From the NCBI GenBank assembly GCA_016165875.1, contig JABBOT010000010.1, forward strand, positions 15,215,357 to 15,279,356: a stretch of DNA of 64,000 bases, in the 5' to 3' direction. Numbering within the stretch: position 1 is the stretch's first letter; each line of letters opens with the position of its first letter. Below are positions 11,931 to 25,499 of this stretch, piece after piece. The DNA comes from Acanthopleura granulata (lineage: Eukaryota > Mollusca > Polyplacophora > Chitonida > Chitonidae). The notes beneath the pieces were generated by a model. It saw nothing but the letters and a program-made list of their open reading frames with translations, was not told the origin of the DNA and ran no database searches. The position numbers and the translations under genes are program-made.

Positions 11931-14314
11931 AATCAGGTGTTTTTTTTGCAACTGTTCTCATGAATGCCTAAAACAATGGTATTAAACAGGAAAGCCTCAA
12001 GCATCTTTGTCGGCTGAAGCAAACTTTAAGGCACCTTGCTACTGTTATATTCACCCTGAGGCCAAACAACTTCTTCCATCATGCAAGTGGCCTCAGTTCG
12101 CTGCGTGGAGTTGTCGTGATTAAAATGATACTGAGCAAGATGTCGTCTGTATTACTGCTGGCAATCGTACAACTCTGCCGTTGCCACGGGTTGGCTCTTA
12201 TGTTCTAATTCGCCAACTCAACCAACATAATTCATTTGTCATTTCAACGTACGCTTTGTTAGCTTTAGGACTAACCATTGGCCGCCATGCGTCCCGCCTG
12301 GCGTGCAAAGACGATATGGCACAATCACAAGCGAAAAGCGACTTACACTTATATCGGGCACCGCCCAGGTAAAGCCAGAGAGAAAACCTAGCAAGAAAAA
12401 AACCCCACAAAACCTGGTTTCCATAGCCAAGTTGCCAAACATCTGCAGTGCACATGGCGGAATTCATCCAGTATTACAAAATTGTTCTTCGAAAAATGTT
12501 TTTCCAGAATAGATCCGGCATAAGGTTTTCGTAGATCATCCACGGCTTAATTATAATATTCCAGGCCTTCTGTTGGTTGTTGAACTAAAAAGAAAAGAAG
12601 AAAACACTGTGTACCTCCCAAAACACCCCACCCCCACGGCAAAAATAAAACAAAACCCAAAATGACCATGCAGTCCCAGAGTTGGCCATTGTCGATGGAA
12701 ATATGCTTTACTGTGTCATTATATAGCCCAAAGCATTGGCATATTAATACTGCCTGGAGGTGCTCCAAACCATACATAATGAACATTGAAATGTCCACTT
12801 CATTTGAATCATGATAACCGCATCAGAGCCGGTAACCTTAGCCAGTCACAAAATGTCAATCGCAAATCAGTTTAACCTACCACATAATTTGAATGTCAGT
12901 AATAGCATCCACACCAGTAACAATTATATTTATTCGAAGAAGTAATGCACATGTACACATTCAAGTTTGCCTTTAAGCAATGAGTTTCCGTAAGCAAGTC
13001 GGCCACCTTGTTGTTTTTAGCTTCTTGCTCGGATGTCATGTCACACATACTGGAGATATTTGTTCGCTGATCTTATTCAATGACCAAACTCACGAAAGAC
13101 CAAAGATCGAATGTGTCTGTATGAAGAATGAAGTAGTGAACAAACACAGGCCTCCAAGGGATTTGAGAATCACATCCTACCAATAAGCTAGCGTCACCTT
13201 CGAATGTTCATATTCAAAACAATCCGTGTAACTATTTGCAAATATTCACTGACACAACCAAATGTCTAATCTGTGCAAAATTTGAGGCGTTTTTATACTT
13301 TCGGAGGGCCTCATACAGTCCATACGTGTCATACACTTTTAGCATGTTAAAGGTTGTCGCATTTTGAGGGGCGATGTAGAGTTTTATATGGCGCTGACAC
13401 ATGCAAAACAGTTGACGCAAAATCTCGATGTCGCGTTTCCTTATAGATGTTGTGTTTTTTCCTCCCACACTCGACGTAATGAAAACGGACGTCGATTTTC
13501 AAAATTCGTGCATGTTAAAGGCCCATTTAAAACTGGACGTCGGTGAGTTTTATCTACAGCTTAATATCTAAGAACTGGCAAGAGCAAGTACTACTTAATG
13601 GTAAAGAATGAACAACTACGAATAGGGCGTTACATGAGTGGAGTAGCTTTCAGGATCAAGCGGAAATTACCAAGCATACTCGTTATTCGAAGGGAGACAA
13701 TCCCTGGACAACCAGGCAGCTACTATTACCACCTAGTCGAACCATGACTGACCCTTCGCCCCTGAGGTGGTCTATAGATCAAAGTCAACACACATTGTCA
13801 TAATTTATTCTTTGTCATCCATTACTCGTCTGTTTTACCCCAGACAGGATACAGACTAATTATAGATGAGAATAAGGCTTCAAATATTTTAAACCAGGAT
13901 TTTGCTGGCGGCATGTTGTATGCGTTGCCGTAAGGATCGTTTATATGACCAGTTAGAATTTAGACTGACTGGGGTAAATTGACAAAAGTTGGAATCTGTT
14001 GTAGGCGAAAACAACCTACAATGTGAGACAAATAGTTGGCATGCTTTGAATGAGGCTGTTTCTTCTGGTTAAGTCGTCGCTGACGAGGTTTGGCTCTCTG
14101 TGCTGTAACTATCTTAGATCAAAGTCCTCAATCATAGGGAGTTAAAATAAGTTTCTTTTAGTAACTTTTAATAACTTTAAATAACTGTTTTCAATGTGCC
14201 TGATCATGCCAGAGAAATCGGACACCCTGTGATGTGGTGTTTTGGGTAAAGCCTGCTGTAAAGCTAGAGCCAGTGACTGGTTGCGCATTGTCTGCAATAC
14301 AATAACACCTTAGG
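11931..14314. other. Intergenic stretch between receptor copies A and B
   Basis: Only short open frames on both strands and no recognisable protein family, RNA gene or complete transposon. Frames at 12980-13186 and 12198-12467 were read and have no recognisable motif. Confidence 0.4.
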
Positions 14315-14407
14315 TCTGAAGAATGACTGAGGTACCTGAGTATGCTCTGAAGAATGACTGAGGTACCTGAGTATTCTCTGAAGAGTGACTGAGGTACCTG
14401 AGTATGC
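14315..14407. repeat. 31-bp tandem repeat, three units
   Basis: Three nearly identical 31-bp units carry GACTGAGGTACCTGAGTATG; the GGTACC core lies within a short palindrome. Differences between units are one or two bases, so the expansion is recent. Confidence 0.85.
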
Positions 14408-15007
14408 TTAACTAACAACTACACCCATGAATTTTGTAATTAACATGACACTTGCACCAAACGACCTGCCTTCTTATAATGGGTGAAGTAAAATTTTTAT
14501 CTGTTCTTGCTTTCATGGCTGCGATAAGTAACTTTATTATTTGTATTTAAGGAGGGCGTTTGTGTGTCTGTGGGTTGGTGTGTACGGCTGCCTAATTATT
14601 AACGACCTATGGCCGTGAGTCATTCACTTAACGATGGATTATTGTGAGTGCTAGATGTCACCGACTTTTTAGCGGGTTGTCGAAGGTATTGTGTTCTTAT
14701 TTCCTGAAAGATCCAAATTAGTCATATCAGTGCGTTATATCATTGTACAAAAGTGGATCGGGTGAGCGAGGCTCTTGTCTTGTTAACCAGCTAAATGTGT
14801 GTTCAGTGTCACTCTCGAATAGGGGAGTTTGCACAATTCTCATCACGCCAGTTTCTTATTTTGGTCCACGATCTGTCCTTAATGCTGGATTAGACCTCTG
14901 GTCGTCCCGGACCAGTATGACATATCAGAGGTGGGAAAGTTTCCTATTAACTTCAGAGAACACAAGTGTTTTCTCCACCCATACGAGGGGAGAAATTCCT
15001 GATTAAC
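14408..15007. other. Intergenic stretch with no recognised feature
   Basis: Open frame 14743-15006 encodes 87 residues without a recognisable motif, and nothing else structured is visible. Confidence 0.35.
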
Positions 15008-15150
15008 TTCCCAGGGATCGGGGGATTAGTCCGGGAACTTATATCTTCCCTTCGTCCATAAAACTGGCCCCCTTTAATTGTGCATGTGAAAAATTCTTTA
15101 GTATGACATTAAGTAACAATGCCATAAATATATACATAAATAATTATAAA
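15008..15150 (+). mobile_element. SINE-like repeat, second family (copy 2)
   Basis: Matches 3683-3800 through the TCCGGGAACT block and the TTTAGTATGACATTAAGTAA tail, followed by A-rich DNA. It is directly followed by a main-family SINE, so two insertions abut. Confidence 0.5.
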
Positions 15151-15156
15151 AGAAAG

Positions 15157-15440
15157 GCGTGGTCAGCGCGCTAGAGCAGGGCAATGACCCTGAAGCCTGT
15201 CACCAATGTGGTCGCTATGAGTTCAGTCCCAGCACAGATTTCCTCTCCTGCCGTACGTAAGAAGGTCCGCCAGCAACCCGCGGATGATCGTGCGTTTCCC
15301 ACGGGTTCTGCTCGGTTTCCTGCTCGGTAATCCTGGCTGCCGACGTTTAAGTGAAATATCCTTGCCGAGTACAGTGTAAAACATCATGCAAACAAATAAA
15401 TAAGAAAGTCAATAAATAAATAAGTAAATAAATAAAAGGA
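15157..15440 (+). mobile_element. tRNA-derived SINE, main family (copy 3)
   Basis: Nearly full length: the head has the GCGTGGTCAGCGCGCTAG region, the middle has CGCCAGCAACCCGCGGATGA, and the tail has AAGTGAAATATCC and an (AAATA)n end. Confidence 0.8.
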
Positions 15441-15569
15441 TACGTGCACTGCCACAACATGACGCCAAGTCACAGTGAACTAATCTCAACTATATACCAG
15501 CCATTGCTAACAAAGACGTTTTAAATATTGAATTGTGAAGTTGAATGCCCAATATTTAAAACTTAGCTC

Positions 15570-15655
15570 CACATTATTGATATCCGCCGTCGTATAAGTG
15601 AAATATTCTTGAGTACATAAAGCACAAATGAAATAAACAAATTATAAATAAACTT
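15570..15655 (+). mobile_element. SINE 3' end fragment, main family
   Basis: Only the tail is present: CCGCCGTCGTATAAGTGAAA, TTCTTGAGTAC, then ATAAATAAA. This is a 5'-truncated insertion. Confidence 0.65.
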
Positions 15656-15659
15656 GGCT

Positions 15660-16620
15660 AGTCAACACTGTATATACATGCATCAGTTTTAGGTTGAAAT
15701 CATTTGTCAACAAACCCCAAAGACCTTTTACGAAGAGAATTTCTCCTTTTGTCTCTATCAACGTTTCATCCTAGATTAAATTTACACTACTGTTCCTCTC
15801 TGGGTTTTCCGTAGCTTGATGGAAATGCTCAGTAGAATGTAGCCTAACTACTACCTTCAATTATCAGCTTCCTTAAAGAAAACGACAGCGAACTAAAGCA
15901 CACGTTTAAAGTGTTGTACTGCACTGTAAAATACAAAGAAATTTGCAACGGAACCATGTGGACTTTAATAAAGCATTTCTTAAAGCTTAGACTTTGATAA
16001 CCAGGAAAGGTATATTTTAAGAATGTCAAGGCAGCGAAAACAGGTAGCTTTTATAAATGGCTTTTATTAATGAAAACGGAGCCAATTGCAGATATTAAAG
16101 TAAAAGACTGTTCATTAAAAAGATTATAAAATTCTGTTTTTGAATGAAAAACGTGTTTGAAATTGTATGTATTCCTTGCTGAATTTTCTTCCTTTAAAGT
16201 GTGGAGCCGACTGGGGCTATGAAGGTGCCTATGCTTTTAAGCTTATGAGAGACTGACCAATCAGAGAGCTAGGAGATGTCAGCTGATTATAAGATGTGAT
16301 GTAAATCTTCTAAGTTGCGTGTCAGTGTAACATGTAATAACATAGGGACAGCACCCTGTTTAAATGTAATATGTTTTAAGCATAACAAGCACATATATGA
16401 ACAACAGTGCAAAGTATTTCCAGCTCATTGTATTTTGGCGGGAGTAAGTTTCTTGATCATTTCATGTTATAAATTTACATATATACTTAAGGTACAAACA
16501 CAACCCTAGTTGCTTTCCATAGTCTACGATTGGAAGTATTACGTCTCAGCTCACACAAAATGGCTACCTTTCATGCTAGTCTACGGAGCATAGTCAAATG
16601 TCAGTTTCCGCTATCGTAGT
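15660..16620. other. Stretch upstream of receptor copy B
   Basis: AT-rich and without a recognisable gene. Small frames at 15844-16029 and 16315-16509 show no motif. Confidence 0.35.
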
Positions 16621-16689
16621 AGCTGCTAGAAAAAAGTACTTTACCTAAATACACATAATATAGTCCAACCTGTGTGGCAAACTCAACTT

Positions 16690-16886
16690 AGAACATGCTC
16701 TGTCTGTCAGTTTCAAGAAGTTAGCTACATGTATCAAGCGAAATGGGTAGAACATGGTGTTCATTTGATATGCCTCATCAAGACTCATGTAAATTAGGTC
16801 AGAGGCTGTGCTGAGTAGAGAAGTTCTCTTTATGGGTAGATCAGATCACTGCATCATTCACTATTGTTTCCTTCAACGTCGGCAAG
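16690..16886 (+). promoter_or_regulatory. Upstream block of receptor copy B conserved with copy A
   Basis: About 150 bp before the copy B start codon align with the region before copy A: AAGCGAAATGGG, CATCAAGAC, ATTAGGTCA and TTTCCTTCAACGT immediately before AAGATGGCG. The last part is probably 5' untranslated leader; the distal part is a candidate promoter. No TATA box was recognised. Confidence 0.5.
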
Positions 16887-19800
16887 ATGGCGTGCACATG
16901 GACTCTGAGGCTCTTGGCTTGGCTTGTTTCCATTTTTTTGACGGTATGTGTGGTTGTTACTCTTCTTCGATAAACAAGACAGGAGTCGAAATTTACATAT
17001 ATTGGAATATTAGTGGAATATTCATTTTGAATTTAACACCAACAGCAAGTAAGGCTCATATATGTCAAAATGTATTATTGCCTTGAAGTGGATATCAACT
17101 AGTTAATGATGCCAAATGATTAGACGTGAGGTATATACGTACATCTTCCTGGATAGCATGAGTCAATCCATCTAGCAAGTGTTTAATCAAAGACTAGTTC
17201 GTCTTGGATACTCCATCATAGGCCTACCCCTTTCAGTATTTGAAGAAGTCCAGAACTAAGAACCCATGTAAGTATCGTTGTTTCTATACGTTACGATATA
17301 GCATATCCAGCGACAATTAAAATGGCGTATAATTACGTGAGCACGCTATGTACTTACTATATGAAGTTAATTCATAAGCCTTACGTTCCTAAATTTTATG
17401 AAATGTTGTACCTTGATCGAAATCAAAAGCAAAATCAGTTAACCACTCGATATATAAAGAAAGCGAGATTGCCGCGAAAACGAGACATTTAACAGGATGT
17501 CCGAGGGTTTAGTTTTAAGCTGTCCCCTAAAATGTAGAACTTTTACGTCGTATAACGCCCTAGACAAAACTGACCGACTGTGTGTTTAATCCATTACTGG
17601 CCTGTAGATTACATTATGGTTTTTCTAGAGGACTAGAGCCACCTAGCGATATACATGTACTATGAACGGAAACTCGATACATCCCAGCTCGTCCTACACG
17701 CAGCTGAACCGAAACTCTCACGCATGTGATAGTGCCGCCAGTGACAGATACCTCGAGTATATTTGACTTTAATTAGAGCCATTAGGTCATTAAACTGTCT
17801 TACAGTTAGAACAAGAGGGCATGGGCATGATGTAAATACTATGAGGTTTCTACAAAGCATGGTGTGTTTTGAAATGACCTTCGTTCACAGAATAAAATAA
17901 AACACCGTGAGCTCATCTTATGTAATCGGCAACAACGAGGCTCGCGAATATAAAACTGACTATCAAGATTAATGAGTTGCCGATATTTCGCATTATGGCA
18001 ATGTCCTGTCATCAAGATAATTAATTCATTTATTTATTTAATTAGTATTTTACGCTGTATTCAAGAATATTCACTCATTGGACGGCGGCCAGCATTATGG
18101 TGGGTGGAAACCATACAGTGCTCGGAGGAACCCCACAACCCTCCCCAGGTTACTGGCAGAGCCTGCTACTTACCGCCGTCAAGTTAATTAGAAATATACC
18201 TATTCGAATGTTCATGTCTGGTTCCTTAGGGTCTTATCTTTTTTTCAAAGGTCGACAATTCATCAGCGGTGAAGTATAGAGTGACTACTATAATAGTAAG
18301 TACAGTCATTTCAACAGAAACTGTAATAATATCTCAAAAAGTCTATCGACCAAAATGGTGGACTGGTAACAGTTATTATTAACAGCTGTTCTTTGGAAAA
18401 TTTGGGGTATCAAAACCGTAAGAAATAGTCAGTAGATCAACAACAGGAACAAGACAATATCTACAAATCTGTCATAGTACAGGCAAATGGGTGATGCTTT
18501 TAATTTGTGTCGTATCTGACTACGTTGGAGAATGGTTTAAATCGTTCTTGGATCTCGGTCCTGACTGGTGGGTTTACCAAAGGCAAGTTGGGCACAGAGT
18601 TTAATGCAAATGTGTGCATAAGGCCTCTGTGGGGTTTGAATGGTATATAATGTGACGTGTCCTCACAAAATTCCTCGCAACATTACCAAGATCTGGGTCA
18701 CTACCAACATGAAATTCTGGCTAAGGTCATGATATGGATTTTTCTCCATTATAATTGTGCCCTCATTTTCTCACACCTTGTGGTTATATGCAGCTGTTAT
18801 TCCAGTACTGCAGTAGTACTTCAGCATCCTCTCATTGCTAAAATGTACGAAAAAGCAGGCCAAAAAGAAGGCTCCCTGTCGGTAATCTGTATCATTCTAT
18901 ATTACCCATTTTAAATAAACTTGTTTCCGGTCTCACAACAGGAGCATCCGTTTACGATGATATCCAACAACCCGGATGGAGGGACAACTTACAAGGGATA
19001 TCTCGTTGATGTCTTACAAGAGCTGAATACATCTCTGGGCTTGGACTTTGACATTGACCTAGTGGCGGATGGTAGATATGGGTCGGTGACAGAGGAAGGA
19101 AACTGGACAGGTCTCATTGGGCATTTAGTGCGAGAGGTCAGCTAGCCTTGGAAAACATACCGTTAGGAATGACACTGATACTTGTCTTTATGAGCTTGAC
19201 GTCATTATCAGAATTGGTTAATTGATGATTTCGACACTTGATGACAGAGTTATCTTGGATTAGTGAGAGTCTCCATCTTTAATACGCCAACAGCGAAATC
19301 CCACATTTGTACCTTTATGTACCTTTTTTTTTATTCGCGTCTTCATTCCTATACTAACTTATGTATCTCTTGGGGTCCCACAAGGTTCTAATCTTGGGCT
19401 CAGGTTCTTCACTATATACAGTAACGACCTGCCTTTATTCTTTGCAGATTCATTCCCTACCTCGTTAACTTATTACACCACATTATTTGCATCTGCCCCC
19501 CTCCTTGACAGCCAAGCTAAACACCTCCATTGAACATTCAAAAATGATGCAACAATAATCAAATGAACCCAAGCGCTATGAAATAGAAACCATTGCCTAT
19601 GAAAGGAAGTCATCTTGACGTGTCCAATATTCAACTTGTCTAAGAGGCTCTACCTTAGAAAGTGCAAAATGTGAAAATTTGTTGGAATTAAAAATAATCC
19701 AAAACATCGATCGGATAAATCAAATTTAAGTCCAAAATATATTCGCTAGTCGCACAACTCTTCACTATCGTAACATCTTTTATTATTGCTTTTAACTTAT

Positions 19801-22800
19801 TTTGTGTACCATTCAGATGTTTGAAGACATGCCTCACAGAATGGCTTATACATCTTTGAACGCCTTCGGAGACGGGCAATGAAACTAATCTTGGAAACTG
19901 ACCCCCAATTACATGTACAACCGATGAACTGTACAATGCTCTTAATCCTTGACCGTTAAGATCAAATTTACTGTACTGTGTTCTTAAGTCGTTACCATTA
20001 GGATCAAATTTACATTAAACAGTCTTGTAATGGTTTGTAAACTGTTAATAAGCTAACAAGTCCACCTTTCTTGTCACCACAGTTCATGACCACGGGTGAC
20101 GTGGAGCATTACCTTCATCGTCAGAATTATTGCCTTCTGTACTCCCCCCACTCTGATTTTTTAAAGCCAGTTAAAGTTGCAATTATGAAGGCATATTAGA
20201 AGTTTTTACCTCTTGAATTCTTATACCATAAATCTTGCATGATCTATTATTTTTTGGTTTTCTTGACTCTTATACTGATGGCTTATTTATACATCTTTAG
20301 CCCATTTGTTGTAAATATTTGTAGATGTTAGTATCTTTATACTCGACATTGGCGAAGGAGATATTTGACCTGTTGGACTTTTTGTCCAGTTTTAAATAAA
20401 GACCATCTTATTTTATCTTACGAATGAGCTTTGCAGATATTTCTTAACATCTATACGAACTGATGAGGAAAAATTTTGATATGAAAAAGGCAATCGCTAT
20501 AGAGGTATCTTCTAGAGGCGATTCTACTAGCTACAAAGTTCCCAATGTGGACGGAGAATTTAAAAAAAAATGGTTTACCCACCTTTGTGACTTTTGAACT
20601 TCTTCTGCAAGCTTCATCATTGCCATGCGTCATGATTATTTAGAGTACTAAGTGAATGAGGAATAAGTTAAATCTCTGAGCATTGTATACTTGATTGTAC
20701 AGGAGGCTGACATTGCAGCAGCTGCTTTGACAATAGTGGCAACACGAGCCAAGACCGTCGATTACACCCAGCCTTTCATGTTAGCCGGACCCCAGATACT
20801 CATGAAGATTCCTCAGGGACTGACCATGTCCAAGCTCTTTATGCTTCTTCAGCCGTTCTCCACGGGCGTCTGGATAACGGCGCTGGTTGCCTATGTGGTA
20901 GTTAGCCTTACTGTGTACGCCATCTGGCGTTGGAGCCCATTCGAATGGGGGAATGCACCAACTGGATCCGATCGTGACGTCAGAGAGAGCTTCAGTATCT
21001 ACAACAGCTTTCTGTTTGCATTTAGCACGATGCTATGGCAGGGTGGGTAGCTATTTGGCGTATCTTGGCTAACTCTCAACAAATGACGTTCGCTTCACTG
21101 CTGATTCCTCCACAGTAAATTTTTAGTAGTGCCACAGGGTACTGCGCTGTCAACCGTATTGTTTTAGCAATTAATACTTTATATCCTTTATATAATAGGA
21201 AACCTATGTGGAAGTCTAAGTTTAAAAGAGGACCATGGTGTACATATATGTGGGGATATAATGACGGTAAGAGGAAAGAGCAACGCAATTACATTAGGGA
21301 ATAATTTAGAAAACTGTAGTTACTAAAGAAGGAAACAAAGCTTGGAACAATATTTGTCTAATTCTTATTGGATTACTGTCCAGCGAGACAAATTTTAGAC
21401 ACCCAAGCCCTCACATCTGCAAAATATTGGACGGTTTCAGCAAAAGTCTTTCCATGTGCAATTTAAACATCTCTTAGGTCTTGTTGCAATGTGAGGTGCA
21501 TGATGATGAGACATCGGCATTGAAGTGTTTGACTTTTATATCCTTCCTTACGTTTATCTCCAGATAAGCAATATGCTCCTGGATGAAAATAGACTGTAGT
21601 TTTTCTTTGCTGATATCTTAGGTATGGCATCCATTAAGTTAGTTCTATTGCTCATTTTGACCTCAATTTCAGGTTACCGTTTGGCTCCGAGGTCTCTTTC
21701 CGGGAGAATCCTCAGCGCAATCTGGTGGATTTTCACGATGTTTTTCTTGGTTGCTTACACGGCGTCTCTGACAGGCAGGTTTATCATCAAGGACTCACTG
21801 ACGCCCACCAGAATCAACACCTTTGATGACTTGGCGTTGTCTAACTTGAGATACGGAGCAATCAAAGGAGGATCTACGGCGTATCTTTTCAAATCAGCCA
21901 AAAACCCATTAAGACAGCGCATGTGGAGACAGATGCAAGCCAACCCTTCGGACATGGTGTCGTCAACTGCAGAAGGCATCAAGAAAGTTCGCGAATCCAA
22001 TGGTAACTACGCTTTTATCATGGAGACACCGATGGCGGAATATCAGGCTTCCTTAGAACCTTGTGACTTGTACGTGACTGGCGAACCCCTGACGGACAAT
22101 GGATACGCCTTTGCCTGTAAGAAGGGGTCAGGTGTCTGCGACCAGCTCAGTCATGCGCTGTTGAAGATTAAAGAGACAGCACGACTTCATGATCTACGCC
22201 GGAAATGGTTCGGGGGAGTATGCGCAGTAAAGAAAGAGCAGAAGACCAAATCCCCAATCGTATCACCCAAAACTACATTTACACTGGAAGATGCCGCATT
22301 TGCTTTTCTTCTTCTCGGGGTTGGGCTTATAATTAGCCTCATTGTCTTTGGATTGGAGATTTTCTTGAATGGCAGAGGCATTGTGGTAAGTGATTTCACT
22401 TTTTTGCAGTTTTATTTTACCAATGACGTGATTTATACAATAATCTGTTACGTGTCCGATGTGATACTCTTTTCTTTCAAAGAATATCATCAGGAGTTGT
22501 TTGTTAAATCTACTCGGTCATGAACATGCTGCAGAATCCCCCACGATAACTGAATACAACCATTCTTTGCGAAGTGTAATTCCCACACCTTGATAGTTCT
22601 TTGCCAACAAAGATGTGACGTGATGCACCTGATACGATGAACCACAGGCGAATTTGAATCCGTGTTCCAGTGTTGCTTTCATCGGCGGATGTTCTGGTTT
22701 TTTCCTGGTTTTGTGCGGTTATCTCTGGTCGCATAAACACTCAATCCATTTTTTCAACAGATACACTGTTAATGTGACCACGCTGTTTTCTGTGATCGAG

Positions 22801-23754
22801 ACATAATAAACACAAATTTTCAGGTTAACCACAATACATTTGTTTTAGTATTGACAAAAGTGCCAATTGACATCTAACGTTTTATACAATATCGCTTATT
22901 TATTAACTTTAAAGTCATACTAACACACAAAGTATCTTCGCCTCCATGTTTAAAGGTTAAGTGTGCGCTGGTAGATATTTTAATGTTAGTTTCACAAGAA
23001 ACATAGACACATTTTCCATCGTCTTTTACTGTCCCATATTAAATAAATGTCAAACAGCTTGGATGCAACTGGCATAACTTTTTAGAAATGCAATTTTATA
23101 CTGTCTCACTGCATTCTTTTACATTTGTCATAGTTTTTTATATTACTGTATCTGCAAATATAAGTATTGTGCAAAAGAGTAAGGCTAAAGACATAACATT
23201 TTCGTTTACGTATGTTATAAAATAAAATATTTTCAAGAGGTTTTAATACCATATTTCAGTTTGCCCAGGCCACGACCATTTCTGTACATGTACCTCATTG
23301 ACGAAATATTGAAACTTGCTTGAACATGGAGCACTAATCATGGCTTATATTGAGCGAAATAAAAATAGAAATACTTGAATGAAATTTCGCAGTGAGGCAA
23401 TATTCGTTGTTATCTAAATTGAGCGAATGATTGTGAACTTTGAATGGTACATGTACTGAGCGGTTAGTGCAAAGAAACAAAATTGATCAGTGCGGTGTCA
23501 GTATAACGTGACTGGGTGAGTTCTCATGACTGATGGCATCGACATGCTGCGCCAGTTGCGATAGGACTTTAATTTGGCGACATGGACTATCCATGCCCCA
23601 AGAAAACACAATATGTAGGCCTTATACATACAAGGGACTTAATAAAGGAACATAAAATCAATATCAATATAATTCATGTTATTACATTTTCCAGGTTCCT
23701 TCTAGTAGCAAAGATGACGAGATTAGGATACACGACCCTGCTTCCGGTATGTGA
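16887..23754 (+). CDS. Ionotropic glutamate receptor lacking the amino-terminal domain (copy B)
   Basis: Exons 16887-16943, 18251-18295, 18942-19136, 20703-21042, 21673-22385 and 23695-23754 give 469 residues. Boundaries and phases match copy A; exon 2 is two codons shorter. Exon 1 encodes a signal peptide beginning MACTWTLRLL. The ligand-carboxylate arginine is R114, and position 480 keeps threonine (T109) as in AMPA receptors. S280-T281 and E330 are the S2 ligand contacts. The pore loop has W211 at the Q/R site, and M3 ends AYTASLTGRF. The cytosolic tail, VPSSSKDDEIRIHDPASGM, is intact. Of the three copies this best fits a classical amino-acid site. Exon 5 shares a 383-bp tract with copy A (about 98.7% identical) flanked by about 87% identity, a sign of gene conversion. 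Intron 3 carries a LINE fragment and intron 2 a SINE. Confidence 0.92.
18026..18175 (-). mobile_element. tRNA-derived SINE fragment, main family, in intron 2 of copy B
   Basis: Reverse orientation: the A/T tail complement (TTTATTTATTTAATTAG), TTTTACGCTGTATTCAAGAA, then GGCGGCCAGCATTATGGTGG. The tRNA-like head is missing. Confidence 0.75.
19340..20417 (+). mobile_element. LINE fragment with reverse-transcriptase motif
   Basis: At about 19360-19440 the plus strand reads YVSLGVPQGSNLGLRFF followed by TIYSNDLP. This is the GVPQGSxLGPxLF and YxNDLP signature of non-LTR reverse transcriptases of the jockey/CR1/L2 type. The frame then decays. The segment ends near 20395-20417 with TTTTATCTTA-like repeats after AATAAAG, as in LINE 3' ends. 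It sits in intron 3 of copy B. The exact clade cannot be told from this piece. Confidence 0.6.
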
Positions 23755-23759
23755 CGTCA

Positions 23760-24744
23760 CTAGACCCGGGAAATTTCTACATACAACTAACATTTATCCA
23801 GTTGTGTTGTGCTAGCTTTAGAAGTAGCTTTCTCTCTACTACTTTATCGAAAGTCAAAGAAAACTTGTCATCATTACCATTCTTAAAAGATGACTAATAC
23901 AAACGTGCTTTATGGAAGCATGTAATGAGATCCAGACGGGCTACACTAAACGGTCCAAAATCGCAGTGAAAACGCATTACTTTCTGCTTTGACGCTGCAA
24001 TGCTTGTATACAACATAAATGTTTTGTATAGACATATCACTTTCTACCTGGAAAGAACAAAGAATTACACACCTTTGAACCCTTTTGTTGAAGACGAAAA
24101 CGGGTTTTACAAGTCCCTCACTGCAGGGATAACAGGGTAGTGAGTTGGTGGGGAGTGGCTGCCAGTTAGTACAAAAGTGTTCTGTACTGAGCAAAAACAC
24201 ACCCGTCTGTAGTTTCAATGATGTGGATGATCTTGCACCTGTACAATTTAACAGAACATAATAGTATCAAGTGTGGGACCGGTTGCTCATCCCCAGCAAG
24301 ATTCCCTTTATAACCTTGTACATTTCTTTTAACACAATGTAAATCAATTAGCATGTTACATCTCAGAATATCCGGTCTTAAAGGCAGCAAGTTTAAATAC
24401 TGTACGAAGTGATTTTTCTTCATTGAACTATCAGGTTAAGCTTGCATATTGCATCATACATTCTTCCAGGCTTCATGAAAATCAGAATAGCTTTTTCAGA
24501 AATTTCACAGTTTGATTAATTTTCGTCGATATGTAGACATTATTATGGAGTGTTATGTAATTAACCACAAAATATTCACTACTGGTCTAAATAAAATTTA
24601 ATCAAAATACTCAGAGTTGAATTTTTTGATTTGGTTTGAGACGATGGAAGACACCTACGTCACCGTGCAAGTCTGACCTACAAACTGACACTAAGCTGAA
24701 CCCTTCATCACTTTAGTTATCATCAAATCGTTTCAGTCGCTGTG
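23760..24744. other. 3' flank of receptor copy B
   Basis: The first 70 bp are conserved with the copy A 3' flank; beyond that no gene or repeat is recognised. Confidence 0.35.
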
Positions 24745-24990
24745 ATCACCGTCGTCATCACCTTATCATCATCATCCCAATCGTCGTCGTCGTCATCATC
24801 ATCATCATCATCACCATCAACACCACCAACTCCATACTCAGAATCGCATGCTCATCAGCACAACGCATTATTGTCATAATCATAATAATGACAATCATCT
24901 GATTACACATATCATCGTCGTCATAACCACGTCTCATCGTCATAATTCACAGGTCACACCTTCATCGCAACCATCAAACTTTCGTCAACC
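24745..24990. repeat. CAT/CAC/CGT microsatellite region
   Basis: Interrupted trinucleotide runs such as CATCATCATCATCATCACCA and CGTCGTCGTCGTCATC. The methionine-rich minus-strand frame at 24758-24943 is the translation of this repeat, not a gene. Confidence 0.85.
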
Positions 24991-24996
24991 AACGCC

Positions 24997-25233
24997 GATA
25001 ACATTATCACGTTAACTGCAATCACCCGCAGGTTTAAGCGCTGTGTTTTATCAATCTTACTAAAATCAAATTGTATGTAAATTTTCAGTTTTTAGCTTGA
25101 AAATTTACATACAATTTGATTTTAATAAGATTGATAACATTATCACGTTAACTGCAATCACCCGCAGGTTTAAGCGCTGTGTTTTATCAATCTTACTAAA
25201 ATCAAATTGTATGTAAATTTTCAAGCTAAAAAC
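24997..25233. repeat. Snap-back rearrangement: 91-bp direct repeats flanking an inverted piece
   Basis: 24997-25087 and 25133-25223 are direct repeats that appear identical over 91 bp. The spacer 25088-25136 is the reverse complement of 25185-25233 with one mismatch. The first repeat's end (25049-25087) also pairs with the spacer (25098-25136), leaving a 10-nt loop. The order direct-inverted-direct fits a replication template switch. Confidence 0.85.
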
Positions 25234-25239
25234 TGACGT

Positions 25240-25480
25240 CACAAATCTACTAAATACCTCGACATTAATTCTCAACGTAATATCGTTATAGCTGGAACAA
25301 GGTGAGATCAAGAAGATTAAATTCAAATCGTTTTTCCCGTCGAAACATGTCACAGACAAAGGGGAGCTCACGGAAAGGCTTCGATGAATGAGGTGGCCTT
25401 CTAACAATACAAACGCCGAACATGGGTAAGACAATGCGATAACATGTAAGTATGGCGGCGTTAGGAACTCGCAAACACAC
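25240..25480 (+). repeat. Dispersed block shared with 35130-35340
   Basis: AAGAAGATTAAATTCAAATCG, CGATGAATGAG and ACAATACAAACGCC recur at 35130-35340 in the same order. Both copies lie just downstream of a CAT-rich microsatellite, so the two form one composite repeated unit. Confidence 0.5.
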
Positions 25481-25499
25481 AGTCAGAAAGGTTTGACAT

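Noticed and set aside
24758..24943. Met-rich minus-strand open frame
   Set aside because: It is the complement of CAT/CGT microsatellite DNA.
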